Origin: Trissonchulus latispiculum
Lineage: Eukaryota; Nematoda; Enoplea; Enoplida; Ironidae
Reading direction: 5' to 3'
NCBI GenBank assembly: GCA_030248195.1
Contig: JASAND010020677.1
Span: forward strand, 1-64,000
Length of the DNA stretch: 64,000 nucleotides
This document shows positions 48,290 to 61,500 of the stretch, piece after piece. Every line of letters begins with the position of its first letter. Positions within the stretch are counted from its first letter, which is position 1. Under the pieces are notes generated by a model. It ran no database searches. It saw only the letters and a program-made list of their open reading frames with translations, and had not been told where the DNA came from. A program made the position numbers and the translations under genes.

Positions 48290-49381
48290 TAGAGGTCGGG
48301 GAAAAAAACCAACCCGCAAGTGGTGGGAAAAAACCAACCCCCCGTTTGGGCGATGGGGATGAGCTAGCGGGCTCAAATTTTGCATGCAAGTTGGTAGGGC
48401 CCATCCCACCTACCACACCAAATTTGAGCTAAATCGGACCACTTTTGAGCATTTTGTGACATTTTGAAAATTTTGGCATTTTTGACCCCCCCAAAAATTC
48501 AAAATTTGCCTATTTTTGAAGGCCTGTAAAAAATTTTCCATAGCAGTTAGATAATAACTTTTAATAGTTTCTATGAGAACAACATGTGCTCTTTCCAAAA
48601 ATGTCGGTCTCGCCTTCCTGCGACGCTTGGCAAGCTGCCAGCAGAATTTTTACAAAATGGGAAAAAACCAAGGGGTGGGAAAAAATGTTTGCTTTTGCTG
48701 CCAAACTCCCAAAATGGTTCTTAGTTGCTCAAAAGTCATCCACGTAGCAAGTTTAATGCGTTCTTTCACGTGAACAGCTCAAAATTGCATTTGGACTTTG
48801 CAATTTTGTGCTAGCCGGTAAAAACCTCATTTCGGCGGATCAGCTGTTTGGCTCAGCTAAAGCGGCCAAAAAGTACTCTGGGACAAAGAAATACGCGAAA
48901 AAACACTGAAACAACGTTTATTTTAATTTATATATTTCATCGAATTTATCGAAAGATTTACAAATTTTTGCATTATAACATAGAAACTGGCAAATTTGAT
49001 GAAACCTAGCCAGTTGATGCTGCAAATTTTGATGTTTGATTTTCTCACTTATAAGGAATATCGCAAAAATAACTACAGATATGAAGTCAGCGACGCCGAT
49101 TTTACCTGTCGCATGCATAAAATCGCTAATATGAGTTACCCTGACCGAATACTGGGGTTGGTTTTTTCCCATCGGTTGGTTTTTTTCCCGCCATTGGTTT
49201 TTTTACCCAGGCTAATTAACCGTAAATAACTAATTAACGACAGGACCTAGAGAGGCGATTTATATACCAAAATGACAGTCTAGACAGGGCTTGATAAGAA
49301 AATAATTTATAGCCGGATTGCTCCACTGGGTAGTTCTGCAGAGTCCAAAAAGTGATTACCTTGGTTTTTCCCAGACCTCTA
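48290..49381. mobile_element. MITE with GGGAAAAAACCAACC arrays
   Basis: The inverted ends are TAGAGGTCGGGGAAAAAAAC at the left and the complement of TAGAGGTCTGGGAAAAACCA at the right. Near both ends, variants of GGGAAAAAACCAACC repeat in opposite orientation (48296-48345; 49150-49210 and 49355-49370). The TAGAGGTC start resembles the hAT-like element at 38373. Flanks (AT repeat on the left) do not show a target duplication. Confidence 0.7.
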
Positions 49382-49575
49382 TAAGCTGATACCTTTATAT
49401 AGCTCACACTGGCAGTGGGTTTTTCCCGCTTGACTGTTGTGTGCATGGTTGCCTGCCTTGCCTGTGTTTCAGCGGCTACTACAACTAACTTGATTCGATC
49501 GAGTCCACTGAAAGGAAGTCAAGGCCCAGAAAGCCTTTGTCCTAAATCTTTGATTCAGTTCTCCGTAGACGTGGC

Positions 49576-52500
49576 ATGCAATTGTCTGACGATCTGGTGA
49601 CGGCGGAACAACGAGAATCATCACTCTCCACTCTTTTCTGGGATCAGTCTACAATAATTGATGCTGACGGCGCTAGTTGCTGCTCACCATTGAAGAAGAG
49701 TAGTGCTGGAAAAGACTTTAATGATGGAGGCAAAGATCAGATCAGCGATTTTGAGAGGGAGTCTCTACGGACCACCTGTAGGCCGCATCCTCCTCGCTGG
49801 CGAATTGGTTACTGGTTCTCAGATAAAAAATCGAAAAAATTGAATCTAGAGGAATTTCATTCCGTCTCTGTGTGAGTATATTTATTATTACCTACTTGCA
49901 TTGCTTGGTACGTTATGTGTGTGTCTCATCAGCTTTATATATATATATAACTTCTTCTGAGGCAGGTTGTAAAAGGCACAGCCAAATTTTGCGATTTTCA
50001 CCCAAAATTTTTCAGGATTCGCCAAATTGTTTTCAAGACGTCTTCTCTGTTTTAGCCTAAACACTTTAAAAGTACGTACGTATGATATGATCATTTTTTA
50101 CCGAAATCCTAAAAACACCTAAATCTTATAATTTTTAGCGAGTTTTAGCAGTTTCTACACAGAAAAATAAATAACAATAAATAAGAAAACTTGTAAAAAT
50201 TTTAAAAAATTGGCCTAGAAATAAGCCAGTGAGTGAGGCCCTTGAAGCCCCCCATATTTTCTTTTTCCAAAAAAAAGAAGAAATGTCGCCAACTCTGTTT
50301 AGAGTTTTCACCAACGTTGGCGAAAATCGCCATTTGTTCGCGATATTTTGCCTCTTTCTCCAATTTTAAGACTTCGCCACTGGTCCTGCTTTTCACAAAA
50401 TGTGCTGTACTGTCTTTTTGGCTGCTAAGACCATGTTACCTCCCTACGTTTGGCATTTCCACCGTTTACTAGTGGTGACCCGCCCCTACCTTTCCAGCCC
50501 AATCTCTTTCGCTCTCAGTAAACGCAGTGCACTGCAAACTTAATACAAGATTCTAGAATAGTCGATCCTATCTATCTTTAAACGATGTTAATCTGTTATT
50601 GTTTTTATTGTTTCAGACACTATGGACTTGAACTCATTCCGGTGCGTTCACATTCCTTTGTTTATAATATCATAGGGGTTGCGGCAGCGACTCCTATAAC
50701 CAGGGTATTTTTTACAGGGGGAACGGGCCCCCCCCGAAATTGACCTTCCCCCCCCGGGATTTTTTGGAGGCCCAAATTTTTGCCAAAAATGGGCCAATTT
50801 TCAAAAAATTTCCGGCTTCGCCGGAGATTTTTCGACAAAATAGCTATTTTTAGCTTAAATCCTGGCATTTTTGAGAACCTTTTGCGTTTCACCATGCAAA
50901 ATACGCCAAAAAATACCAATTTTTGGCTCATTTTTGCAACTTTTGCTTCCCCCCCCCCCCCCCCGAAAATTTCTACCCCCCCCCCGGGCCCGGGGGGCCG
51001 GGAAGCCCCCCCCCCCCCCCCCGAAAAAAATGCCTAAAAAATACCCTGATAACATGTGTGAAAAGTGGCTGGAGACAGTGTAAAATAAGCTGCGGAGAAG
51101 CTGCGCAAAATCCTGATTGTAGACTGTGGAGCAGATCGATTGTAGAGCAAATTGTAGAGCACACCGAGTTTAGTATGTCTGACAAGTTTCAGCCTCGTAT
51201 CACTTATATACCGTTAAAAAGTTGGGCCCCGGACCGTATGGCGGCGATGTTTTTTTCCGGTTTCTCCTATTTGATGATTGTATTGTACATAATGTTCGCC
51301 GCTTTCACGTGAACTGCAGCGGTGGGCCAACCTAAAGGGCTATAGGGTCTAGTAGTACCCTCTAAAGAATTTAAGAATCGCAACTTTTTTTGCGCCGTAG
51401 CTGCGCCACAGCGCCGCAAAGTCGGCTCAGAGCGAAAAGTGACCATTTTTGTGGTCGTCGCTCAGGTCGAACGTTACGAGCTGGAGCTGATTTCTATTTG
51501 TATTCAGAAATTACATATATTGAACTAACTAGCGGTCCAGGTTGCGTTTCTCTATCACTTTCCTAGCGACCACAGTGGCCCGTCAAAAATGGCGAAAATT
51601 CGAAAAATGAAAAATCGAAATTTCTCGCAATCTATTCAACTTTGAAAGCTCAAATTTTCCATACAATGGTTGGCACGGAGAATCGATTCCCGCAGTAAGT
51701 TTTACCGTCAGACCCACCCTTCTTGCTGGGCTGGTTCCACTTTGCCGTCGGGAGGGTCAAGTCGGAAACCGCTTCCTTGAGGGAGGTCCATAGTAGGCGT
51801 TACCTGACCTCTCAAAACTTTGTCTGTAGGAGTTTTTTGGTGCGCCAAGCTCATTCCGGGTATCCTTTTTTCCGTCCGACGTACCCATTCTGCTGGGCTG
51901 GTTTCAGTTTGCCGTTTGAAGGGTCAGTCGAGTGGGGGATGAAGTGGTCGAAAATAAAATTTTTCAAAAGTTGTCAAATTTGGCATCAAATTAAAGCCCT
52001 AAGTGAGCTGCGCAACTTTTGTCATAGAACTGCATACCCAAAGTGGCTGTAGAGTGCTGTGGTGGGGTGGGGCGGGAACTTCAGCGGTTTTAGGTCAAAA
52101 ATAGATAGAATTTTTCAAAAGTGGTCAAATTCGTGTCAAATTAAAGTCCTAAGCGAACGGAACAACTTTTATCATGGAGCCACCCACCCCAACTTGCTGT
52201 GCCAAATAACGTCACGTACCCATGAAACTTATGTCTTTACTTCTTCAACCGGAATTTAAAGGATATATAGACAGACACAGCCAACACACACATATCACCC
52301 TCTTTTGTGCGGAGCATTTTTGTTGCTTGTTATATAAATGCGTATATATACGTAAATATTTATTTTAAAGCCACCTGGGGCGATTCTAAAAAATCTTCGT
52401 CTCGCATGCTTGTACTATATATATACTGTACTATAGATCTTGTACAGTATACTATGTGTATTTAACTGGTTAACTCCGCGAAATCTTCAAAAAATTAACT

Positions 52501-55500
52501 TTGTTTTGGTGTTTTCTTTCACAGTGTGTGATCTTCGGTTTTTCTTTTTTTCTGTTTCAGTTAAACTTAGAGACCAACTTGGAATCCTATGGTAAATTGG
52601 ACGTGATAGTTCACAAGCTGTCTGATGTTATCATGGGCGCCGATTCCAATCCTTCCTCTGCCTTTATGCTGAAAAATCTTAAGGTCTGTCCAATGTTTAG
52701 GCAAAAATGTTGGGGACATAGGCTGGGATGGAAATGTTTTAAATACAGTTAAATTTGGCTGTTTTCGTCATATATTGCTGTGCCTGTAACTAAGCCGAAA
52801 CGCTGGGTTTACTTTACTGGAGGGAGGCGCCCACCACTTTTTGGGTTCCCCTTGGGTTTATTCTAGTGAATTTGTTTGGCTGGGGGCCCCTCGGCCCGCT
52901 AAAAATTGCGCTATTTTTATGGTATCGCCAAAAAATAAGCGGATGTAGTGCTTAAATAAGCAAAAATCTACTAAAAATTTCCGGCGACGCCGGATAATAT
53001 TTGAAAATTTGGCCTTCTGAGCGATTTTTAAGGGCAAAAGTTGGTACCAACCAAATACCCAGTTTTTTTGGGGGGAGGGTGTTTATACCCCCCACTAGAA
53101 CCCAAAATTTAAGGAACTTTAGTCTAAATTTTCAAAACATTTTCCGGCGTCGCCGGAAATTTTTGGGCAAAAATTATCTCTTGGTATTCAAACTCAATTT
53201 TTGAGCACGTTTTGGTTGTAGTTATAGCAGTATAAACAGGCTATTTTTTGCATGTTAGCCCATTTTATTCCCCCACTAATGGGGGCCTCCTCCCACTCTC
53301 CCCACCCCCACTTTATTCGCCTAGAATAAACCCTGAAACGTGTTTAAAAAGTTTTAGTACCAAATTTTACGATTTTGGGTCAGAAAATTTTGGCGAAGCC
53401 AGAACGTCTTGCCAAAATTCTAAAAAAACTGACAATTTCTAGGCACCTTATGGTGCGTGGGAGGAGCGAATAGACTCCCAGAACTCCACCCCCCCCCCCG
53501 TGAAAACACCCAGAATTGCTTTCAGTGAAAGTGGCAAATGCAAATTTCGCAACACGATGCCTTCGCCATGGTGAATTTCCAGTAATCGGAGTTGGTGAAC
53601 ATTTTGCTAAAACTTTATATGGACGCTTTGTTGTGTCGTTTGTCGTTCCTGTGCGTCGTTTTTTAGAGATATTTCACCAATCGGTTCTCTCATTTCCCTT
53701 TGATATAGGCACTGGGACCTTGGGGTCTTGGGCTTTAGCTAGGCAAAATATATAAATAGGGGTAGCCACTAAGCCAGCCACTAGTGGGGGATCTCAAAAG
53801 TTGCGGGGCCTAAATTGTCTAAAATCTCCAAAAATGTGGTCAAATTTAGTCTGTTTTCTATGTATAGGCGGCTATAGGTATAAGTGCTCAAAATTTAAAC
53901 GTTAAAATCGACTATCGGGAAGCTTTTTGGAACCATTTGACGCAAAAATTCTAAAAAGTTTGCCCTTTTCTGGGCATTTATAGTGGAGTGGGGTGCCTCG
54001 TCGTCGTCGTTGGCGGCAATCGGATTGCGTATCCGTATGGGGAGCCTCCACCTTTACGCCCAGCAGACGTCTTTCGAAGGCACATCACAAATGGAAGCCC
54101 GGAATAGGGAGCTGGATACCCCTTGTCCTTAAATTATGGTACCGAGCTGGGATTTTTTAGTGGGGAGGGGGAAGGGGGGTGCCCCCACTTTTTGGGTCCC
54201 CCCCCCCACTCGATCCCGTCCTCACTTTTTTGGGCTTCCCCCCCCATTCACTATAAAGGTGCCCGGAAAATGCCGAATTTTAAGGATTATTTTTCAAAAA
54301 TCGTCTATTTTGGTGCTCCAACTCAATTTTTGAGCACTTTTAAGCACAGTTATAGCAGTGTATATATATGTAGAAAACGGGCTATTTTTACTGCATTTTT
54401 AGTGATTTTAGACCACTTTGGATTCTCCCCACTTTTGGGTCCCCCCACTCTCCCCAACTCCACTTTTTTCGCCTAGAAAAAGCCCAGCCGAGTTGGCTAC
54501 CTTCATCATCACCACTTAAAAATCCAAGGGGGGTCTTGGCCAGGATATTAGAGAGGCCTAATTGTCACGTTTTTAATTGATTTATATTTAGCAGATACTA
54601 GGGTAATTTTGGCGCCGGGCAGGTCGAATTTGTCTTCATTCGTTTTTTTTCTATTCTAGTCCTATCTAAGAAACCATTCCTCAGTGCTGATGCTGGATCC
54701 GCTTCCGGCCGTGGAAATTCTCTGTGATCGTTCTGCTCAATATGCTCTTATTGAAAATGCTTGCCAGGGTCAAGGTCAGTTTCTTCTCCCCCCCCCCCAG
54801 GATATATATTTTCTAGGGATTTTTATGGGGGATTTCTTGACAAAAACAACTAGCAGTTTTTGACACAGGCATAAGAGGTATTATGTAGGGGCGCGATAGC
54901 GCCCCTACATAATATGGGTATAAAGGCGTCTGCGCGGCCCCCTGGAGACCGTGTTGGCCTGGTGCCAGCTAATTAGAGGTCTGGGAGGGGTAAAAATGTT
55001 ACCATCGTAAAGTACTCGAGCAGTACTACAAGTACCACCATACTTTTGGTTAAAATTCCGAACTTCGAAATTTTGCACTAGGCGGGAGTCACCGTGCGTT
55101 TGTTTTTTTTTCTCGGTTAATAACGCTTTTCGGAAGTGCATTTTCTAGCGAAGTGTTGGAACGATGTGGGCATTTTGGTCCAATGCTACTATGATATGTT
55201 GGTAGACAGTATCCCCCCATGCTACCAAACGAAGGTCATTTTGGCACTCGGCCAATTTTGGCTCTGTGCCAAGGCCCCAAAGTCGGACTTTCGCTATTTT
55301 GGCACTTCGGTTGAAATCAACTTTTTTTCACAGGCTAGCAGCTAGATCGGTTTGGTTTATTTTATTTGAATATTTCGGACTATGCGCACAAAGTAACGAG
55401 GGGGATTTTTTAATTTCGCTCTGTAGCTTTCAGGAGATGGGCCCAAACTTCTTCCAGTCTTCAAAAGTGGTCAAGTTTGGTGTCAAATGAAAGCCCTTGG

Positions 55501-58500
55501 CGAGGCGATCAACTTTTGTCATTATGCCACCCACAAAAAGAGTCACCAGCGGCATGTGGGTGGGTGGCCCTCCCTCAGTGTGTCCGTTGTGGGTAAAAAA
55601 TGACAGTCTTCAAAAGTGGTCAAGTTTGGTGTCAAATGAAAGCCCTTGGCGAGGCGATCAACTTTTGTCATTATGCCACCCACAAAAAGTGGCCCCAGCG
55701 GCCTGTGGGTGGGTGGCCCACCCACAGTGGGTCCGGTGTGGGTCAAAAATGAAAGTCTTCAAAAGTGGTCAAGTTTGGTGTCAAATGAAAGCCCTTGGCG
55801 AGGCGATCAACTTTTGTCATTATACCACCTCCAAAAGTGGCCACACCGACCTGTGGGTGGGTACCCCACCCACAGTGAGTCCAGTGTGGGTCAAAAATGA
55901 AAGTCTTCAAATGTGGTCAAGTTTGGCATCAAATGAAAGCCCTTGGCGAGGCGATCAACTTTTGTCATTATACCACCTCCAAAAAGTGGCCCCACCGACC
56001 TGTGGGTGGGTGCCCCACCCACAGTGGGTCCGGTGTGGGTCACAAATGAAAGTCTTCAAAAGTGGTCAAGTTTGGCATCAAATGAAAGCCCTTGGCGAGG
56101 CGATCATTATACAGCCAGTCATTATACCAGCCACAAAAAGTGGCTCCACCGACCTGTGGGTGGGTGGCCGGCGTGGGTTAAAAATTAAAGTCTTCAAAAG
56201 TAGTCATGTTTGGTAAAAAAATGAAAGCCCACTTGCTCACATTTGCCCTGCCTATTGCATTTTTCAAGCTCCTTATCTGCGTCAGCTCACTGCTGGAAAG
56301 GGAACCTTTAAAATGACAGAAGGACAAGTAATAAAAATGCTCCTCCGGAGCATGAAAAAGTAATATGGGTAGTTGTGAGGTTGTAAAATCAAGAGAGGAC
56401 TAGTCTTAAAAATGCTTAATATGGGGCTAGGTTCAAAAAAAGAAGAGGACTAGGTTGTTTTCGAAATTCGAATTAATATGGGCACAGCTTCGCCGAGCAA
56501 CCCATATTCGCGGGCTTTCACGCTTCGTCATGGCGATTGCCATATACAAAGCAATTAATGTCAGTCAATAAGTACAATTCCAGCAGTTATATATATATAT
56601 ATACGTAAACTATATAGTATATATATAATTTGGTTGTGCTGGACTACGACAAGCAACTAGAAAGAACCAAAGCTATGATTGTAACGCTAACGGTTGAATA
56701 GAAATAGAAGATCGTCGGAGAGTGTCTTGATCCTGAAGTTATTGTTGAAATATATACTTTTCTTATAAATGGTTAAAACGCTCAGTAGATAAATATTAAG
56801 AGTTTATCGAAAGAAATGTTTGCTTCCACTAAAACTCGTTTATCATATATAGTCGTATACTATTTACGTGCCGTAACTAAATCTGAACACTGGTACGTAT
56901 AAAAATATATAACTTTTTCAGTCCGCGAATATGGGTTGCTCGGCGAAGCTGTGCCCATATTAATTCGAAAACAACCTAGTCCTCTTCTTTTTTTGAACCT
57001 AGCCCCATATTAAGCATTTTTAAGACTAGTCCTCTCTTGATTTTACAACCTCACAACTACCCATATTACTTTTTCATGCTCCGGAGGAGCATTTTTATTA
57101 CTTGTATACAGAACTTGTTGAAAATAAATCTAAATATATAAGTCGTGTGCTGGGCCAGTAGATGCCGAAGTGCCCTCTTGTAGTTTTTCTAGGCTGATGG
57201 AGCCCGGAAATAAACAACAACAACAACAAAATAAATGCTCCTTGAGCATGGGCACAAAGCACCTAAGGGTTTCAGGGATAGCCTCTTCCGTTTCTGACGC
57301 TGAGCTAGCGAAAATGTCTGTAAAAGTCTGGCCAAACCGGAAAAGTTTTTGAAACTGGTAAATTTTGGCAATTTTTGGGGTTATAGGTGGGGGGGGGGTC
57401 GCCGAATCTCCCAACCTCAGTCCTCAGTAAGAATAAGCAAAGAACACACTCCTTTTATATCCTGGCTGCGCTCCTGCCCCTTCCTTTGTATCCCTTGTGG
57501 TTCCGTGAATCAGCGGCTGTTTTATCGATTATCTTTTGCCGTAAGTATTGAAGTTATCATTCCTGGCTTCGGGTCGTGAATCCGGCGATGCCAACCCTGC
57601 CAGACTTATCAATATCTGGCGTTTTTTCGATTTCTGAAAGTCTTCTCTGGCTTCAATATTGCTGAGCCCCATGCCTCTGTAGTTGCAGTTTGCTTCCTGT
57701 TTTAGCCATGATATCAACTCCATCCTATGTGGTTTTGTCCTCTTCAGATCCTGTCTATAATGCAACTGTTATTGCCAATGCTGGATTATCATATCCAATT
57801 GGTTTGTCTTTTTCTTCAGCTTTTTCAGTTTACCAAAACAATTATTAAATGCGCAAGGAATGAAATACGGATGGCTGGGATGACCAGTATGTAATGCTAG
57901 AGAATTTATGATTGAAATATTGATTTATTTTCTGTATTATTTTCGCTTGTTTGAGCTATGCGTTGTGCTGTATTTAGTTTTGTTTTTTTCTGTTCTAGTG
58001 TGTAAGCCTCAAGTTGCTCATGGTTCTGATGCTCACAAGGTATGCACTTTATGAGACTAAAAATTTTGAGAACTACAGTAAATGTGTTCAAGGGCGTACC
58101 CGCCTTTTTAAACGGGGGGGGGTCGAGACTCTTTTCTAAAAAATGGTCAAATCTCTGAAATTAGCTAAAAATTTATTTTTGATCTCATTTGATATTTTTT
58201 GTCATTGGAGGACCCCTCCAAAGTGGACCCAGCTGCCTGTGACGTCCTGACCAGGCTCCGGATCGGTCCAAAATCGAGTTTTCCAAACGTGGCCAAGTTT
58301 CGTATCATATGAGAGCCCATGGTGAGGCGAACATTTTTTGTCATTGGAGGACCCCTCCAAAGTGGACCAAGCAGACTGTGGCGCCCAGATTTCTATCCTG
58401 TGGACCCCACCGCCGCGCCGCTCCCCCCCCCCCACCCACATCGACAACCGCTCAGAAAATTGCGTAAAACACACATTTGCGCTCTCAAATTCGCATAAAA

Positions 58501-61500
58501 CGCCTGCAATTTAGATTTCTATGTCCCCACGCGGCGCCGCTCCTTCCCCCTCCAAATGTCGGCAACCGATCAGAGAACTTTTCTAAACACATTTGCGCGA
58601 ACATAAAGGAGTATGCTATATTGACTTCGATCGTTCCCCCACGAGGCGCCGCTACCTCTTCCCCGCGCATCGTCAGCCATTCAGAGAACTGCGTTCCGTG
58701 TAAGTAATTCTTACCGCTTACCAATTTTCTTTCTCTAAAAGAGTTAAGTTTTTTCGATTCCAACGTACCTGCTAAATCTATCCTCCTAATTTTTCTGGTT
58801 TATTTCTTCCTTTTTCATGATAATCGCGAAAAATTTATGTGCTATATGCTTCATAATTTTGAAAGTATATAATTCTTTCTATACTCTCTTCCATACTAAC
58901 GGGTTTTAAGAAAACAAAGTTTTTGTAAAATTGGTCTCTCCTAGCTCCATACCCCACCCTTTTACGACTTATAGTAGTACTAAAGTATTTTACGACTGTC
59001 GTCGTACTAAAGTCTTTACGACCTATGTCGTACTAAAGTATATCTACGTACTATTGAAGCCGTACTAATACTTACTAATTCTTACTCTAGCCTAAAGTGT
59101 ATATTTTGGGAATTATCTATGTATTAGCATTGAACTAACATTGAATAAATAAATGTATTATATTTTGAATGAGAATAGCTTTGTCATGTCTGCAGAATCT
59201 ATCGATTTTCTGCTTTCTGAGTACGTTTCAAAAATATTATTCAAGGAAGCAGCAGTGAAATTTGTTAATTTCATTCTGTTAAAATTTCATGTTTCATTTT
59301 TTAAATGTTTTAATTATCAAAATATTAGGGAATTGTCCAATTTCTTACCCTACCCATTGTTAACAGTTTTCAAAATGATAAAATTTTTCATATTTTGGAA
59401 CGAGAATAGTTCTTGTCTTGTCTTCAGAATCTATCGAGTTCCTGCTTTCTGAGTACTTACCAAAAAAAATATATATATATATAATTTAAGGAAACGGTGA
59501 TGAAATTTATTGATTTCATTCTTTTAGAAATTCATGTCTCATGTTTTGAAATGTTTTAATTAACGAAATATTAGGGAATTGTCCAATTTCTTATCCTTCG
59601 TTCACAGTTTTCAAAATGAGGAATGTTGCATATTTTGGAACGAGAATAGTTTTTGTCTTGTCTTCAGAATCTATCGAGTTCCTCCTTTCTGAGTATATAC
59701 GTACTTAACAAAAATATATATAATTTAAGGAAACGGTGATGAAATCTATTAATTTCATTCTGTTAGAATTTCATGTTTCATGTTTTAAATATTTTAATTA
59801 TCGAAATATTAGGGAATTGTCCAATTTCTTACCCTACCCATTGTTAACAGTTTTCAAAATGAGAAATTTTTCATATTTTGGATGTCATATATGTTTGTTC
59901 ACCACACTAAGGACACTTTATGAGGCGACTGGCGGCGAAACTATCTTTAACTTATTTTGTAAAAGATTTTTCCAAAGCATCCTAAAGAACTTAGTTCTAC
60001 ACTTCTCCACTGATGAGCCGCAAGTGTTTGAACCAAGTCTGGCAGAGGTCGCATGCACTACTAATATAGGAATTTAATATGTTTTTACGTGTACATATGA
60101 TAACAGGAAAATGTTGGAATTAGCACGAGAGTGCATTTTATTTATTTCTTTAATATTGGACGGGCTTCTGTTTTTGTTCACTTCATCCCAGAAATAAATT
60201 CCGAAAAAGGAAAAAAATAGTGGTACGTAAACTAACTTGTTTCCAAAAACACACGCTTTTGCGGGCTCAAATTTGCACAAAAAGTGCCAGTAAAAGAGTG
60301 CTATTTTAAGTTCTGTCCTTCCCCACGCGCCGCCGCTCCCCCCCCCCCCCCATCGGCAACCAATCAGAGAACTGCGTCAAACGCACATTTGCGTTCTCAA
60401 ATTCGCATAAAATAACCTGCTATTTAGATTTCTATCCGTCCCCACGCGGTGCCGCTACCGCACCCCCCCCCTCCCGCCAGAAAACTGCGTTAAGCACACT
60501 TTTTGTGCTGGAGAAAATGTGCGCAAAGGAGTCTGCTATTTCATTTCTATCCACGCCCCCCCCCCAGTCTATCTCTCAGTATAATATTGACAGTGTTTGT
60601 TTGTTTGTTTGCAGATGGCCTTGGTATTTCATGAGGGCGGTCTGGCGGACGTGAACTTCCCCTGTCTCGCTCAACGCTTCATTCCCCATAATGCGATCCT
60701 GTACAAAGTCTTTGTCATCGGCGCCCATCACTACATCACCTCCCGACCCTCACTCAAAAACTTCACTCCTGGATGTAAGTCTGCTCGACTGTGGACTGCT
60801 TGAGAGTAATGTACTTACGGTTGGTTTCTCCTAAGAGAGCGTAGCGCAGGGTATTTTTAGGGTAATATTTTCTCTGTGATATACTCGACGGTGTGGGGGA
60901 AGAGGTAAGGTAGCGGAGTGTTGGTCTAGGGACTGCCCATTCTGAATTTAGGTATGTCAGAGAAGAAAATTTTTCTTTTTTATGAGAAAAAGACTTTTTG
61001 AAAAATTTAGTTGACGAGAAAGTTTTTTCCGGTTCCAAGCGAACATCCATAGCTTTTTTCCGACTACTTCAAAATTTGGCTACGCCGGGTAGTGGCCTAT
61101 AAACGAAAAGGACACCGATTTTCAAAGGACACAAAATCCGGCGAAGCCGGAACATTTTTCGAAAATTTACCCTAAAACCGTATTTTTCTGTTGGCTTCTG
61201 AAGTCTGTGGCGGCTGGCAGGCCCGAATCTTGGGCGACCCAAGTCTGGGGGGGGGGACCGAGGTTTGGGGGGGGGGGGTATATACCCCCTGTAGGAAGAA
61301 AACGCCCGGATCAAGCAGGAGGCCCCGGTAGGGTGAAGCTGAGACTTTGCAGGCGGTTTCAGCGGCGACCTTTAGGAGTCTTCCAAACTGGGAATAGGCT
61401 CCAGCCGAACATTTTTTGCGCCCTTTAGCTTGCGTTTGCGCAGCCTTCAAGTTCTACTCACTTTTGGCTTGTTACAGGGAACTTCACCTACTATCTTCCC

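Noticed and set aside
49415..49600. ORF starting MGFSRLTVVCMVACLACVSA, like a signal peptide
   Set aside because: Signal-like start only. It overlaps the ITPK1 first exon in another frame and has no continuation.
50855..51312. Pro- or Gly-rich ORFs around the C runs
   Set aside because: Products of homopolymer runs in a MITE. Composition only.
55497..56216. Longest ORF in the window (239 codons)
   Set aside because: It lies wholly in a 149-bp tandem array and reads the same DNA unit in successive frames. No domain is present.
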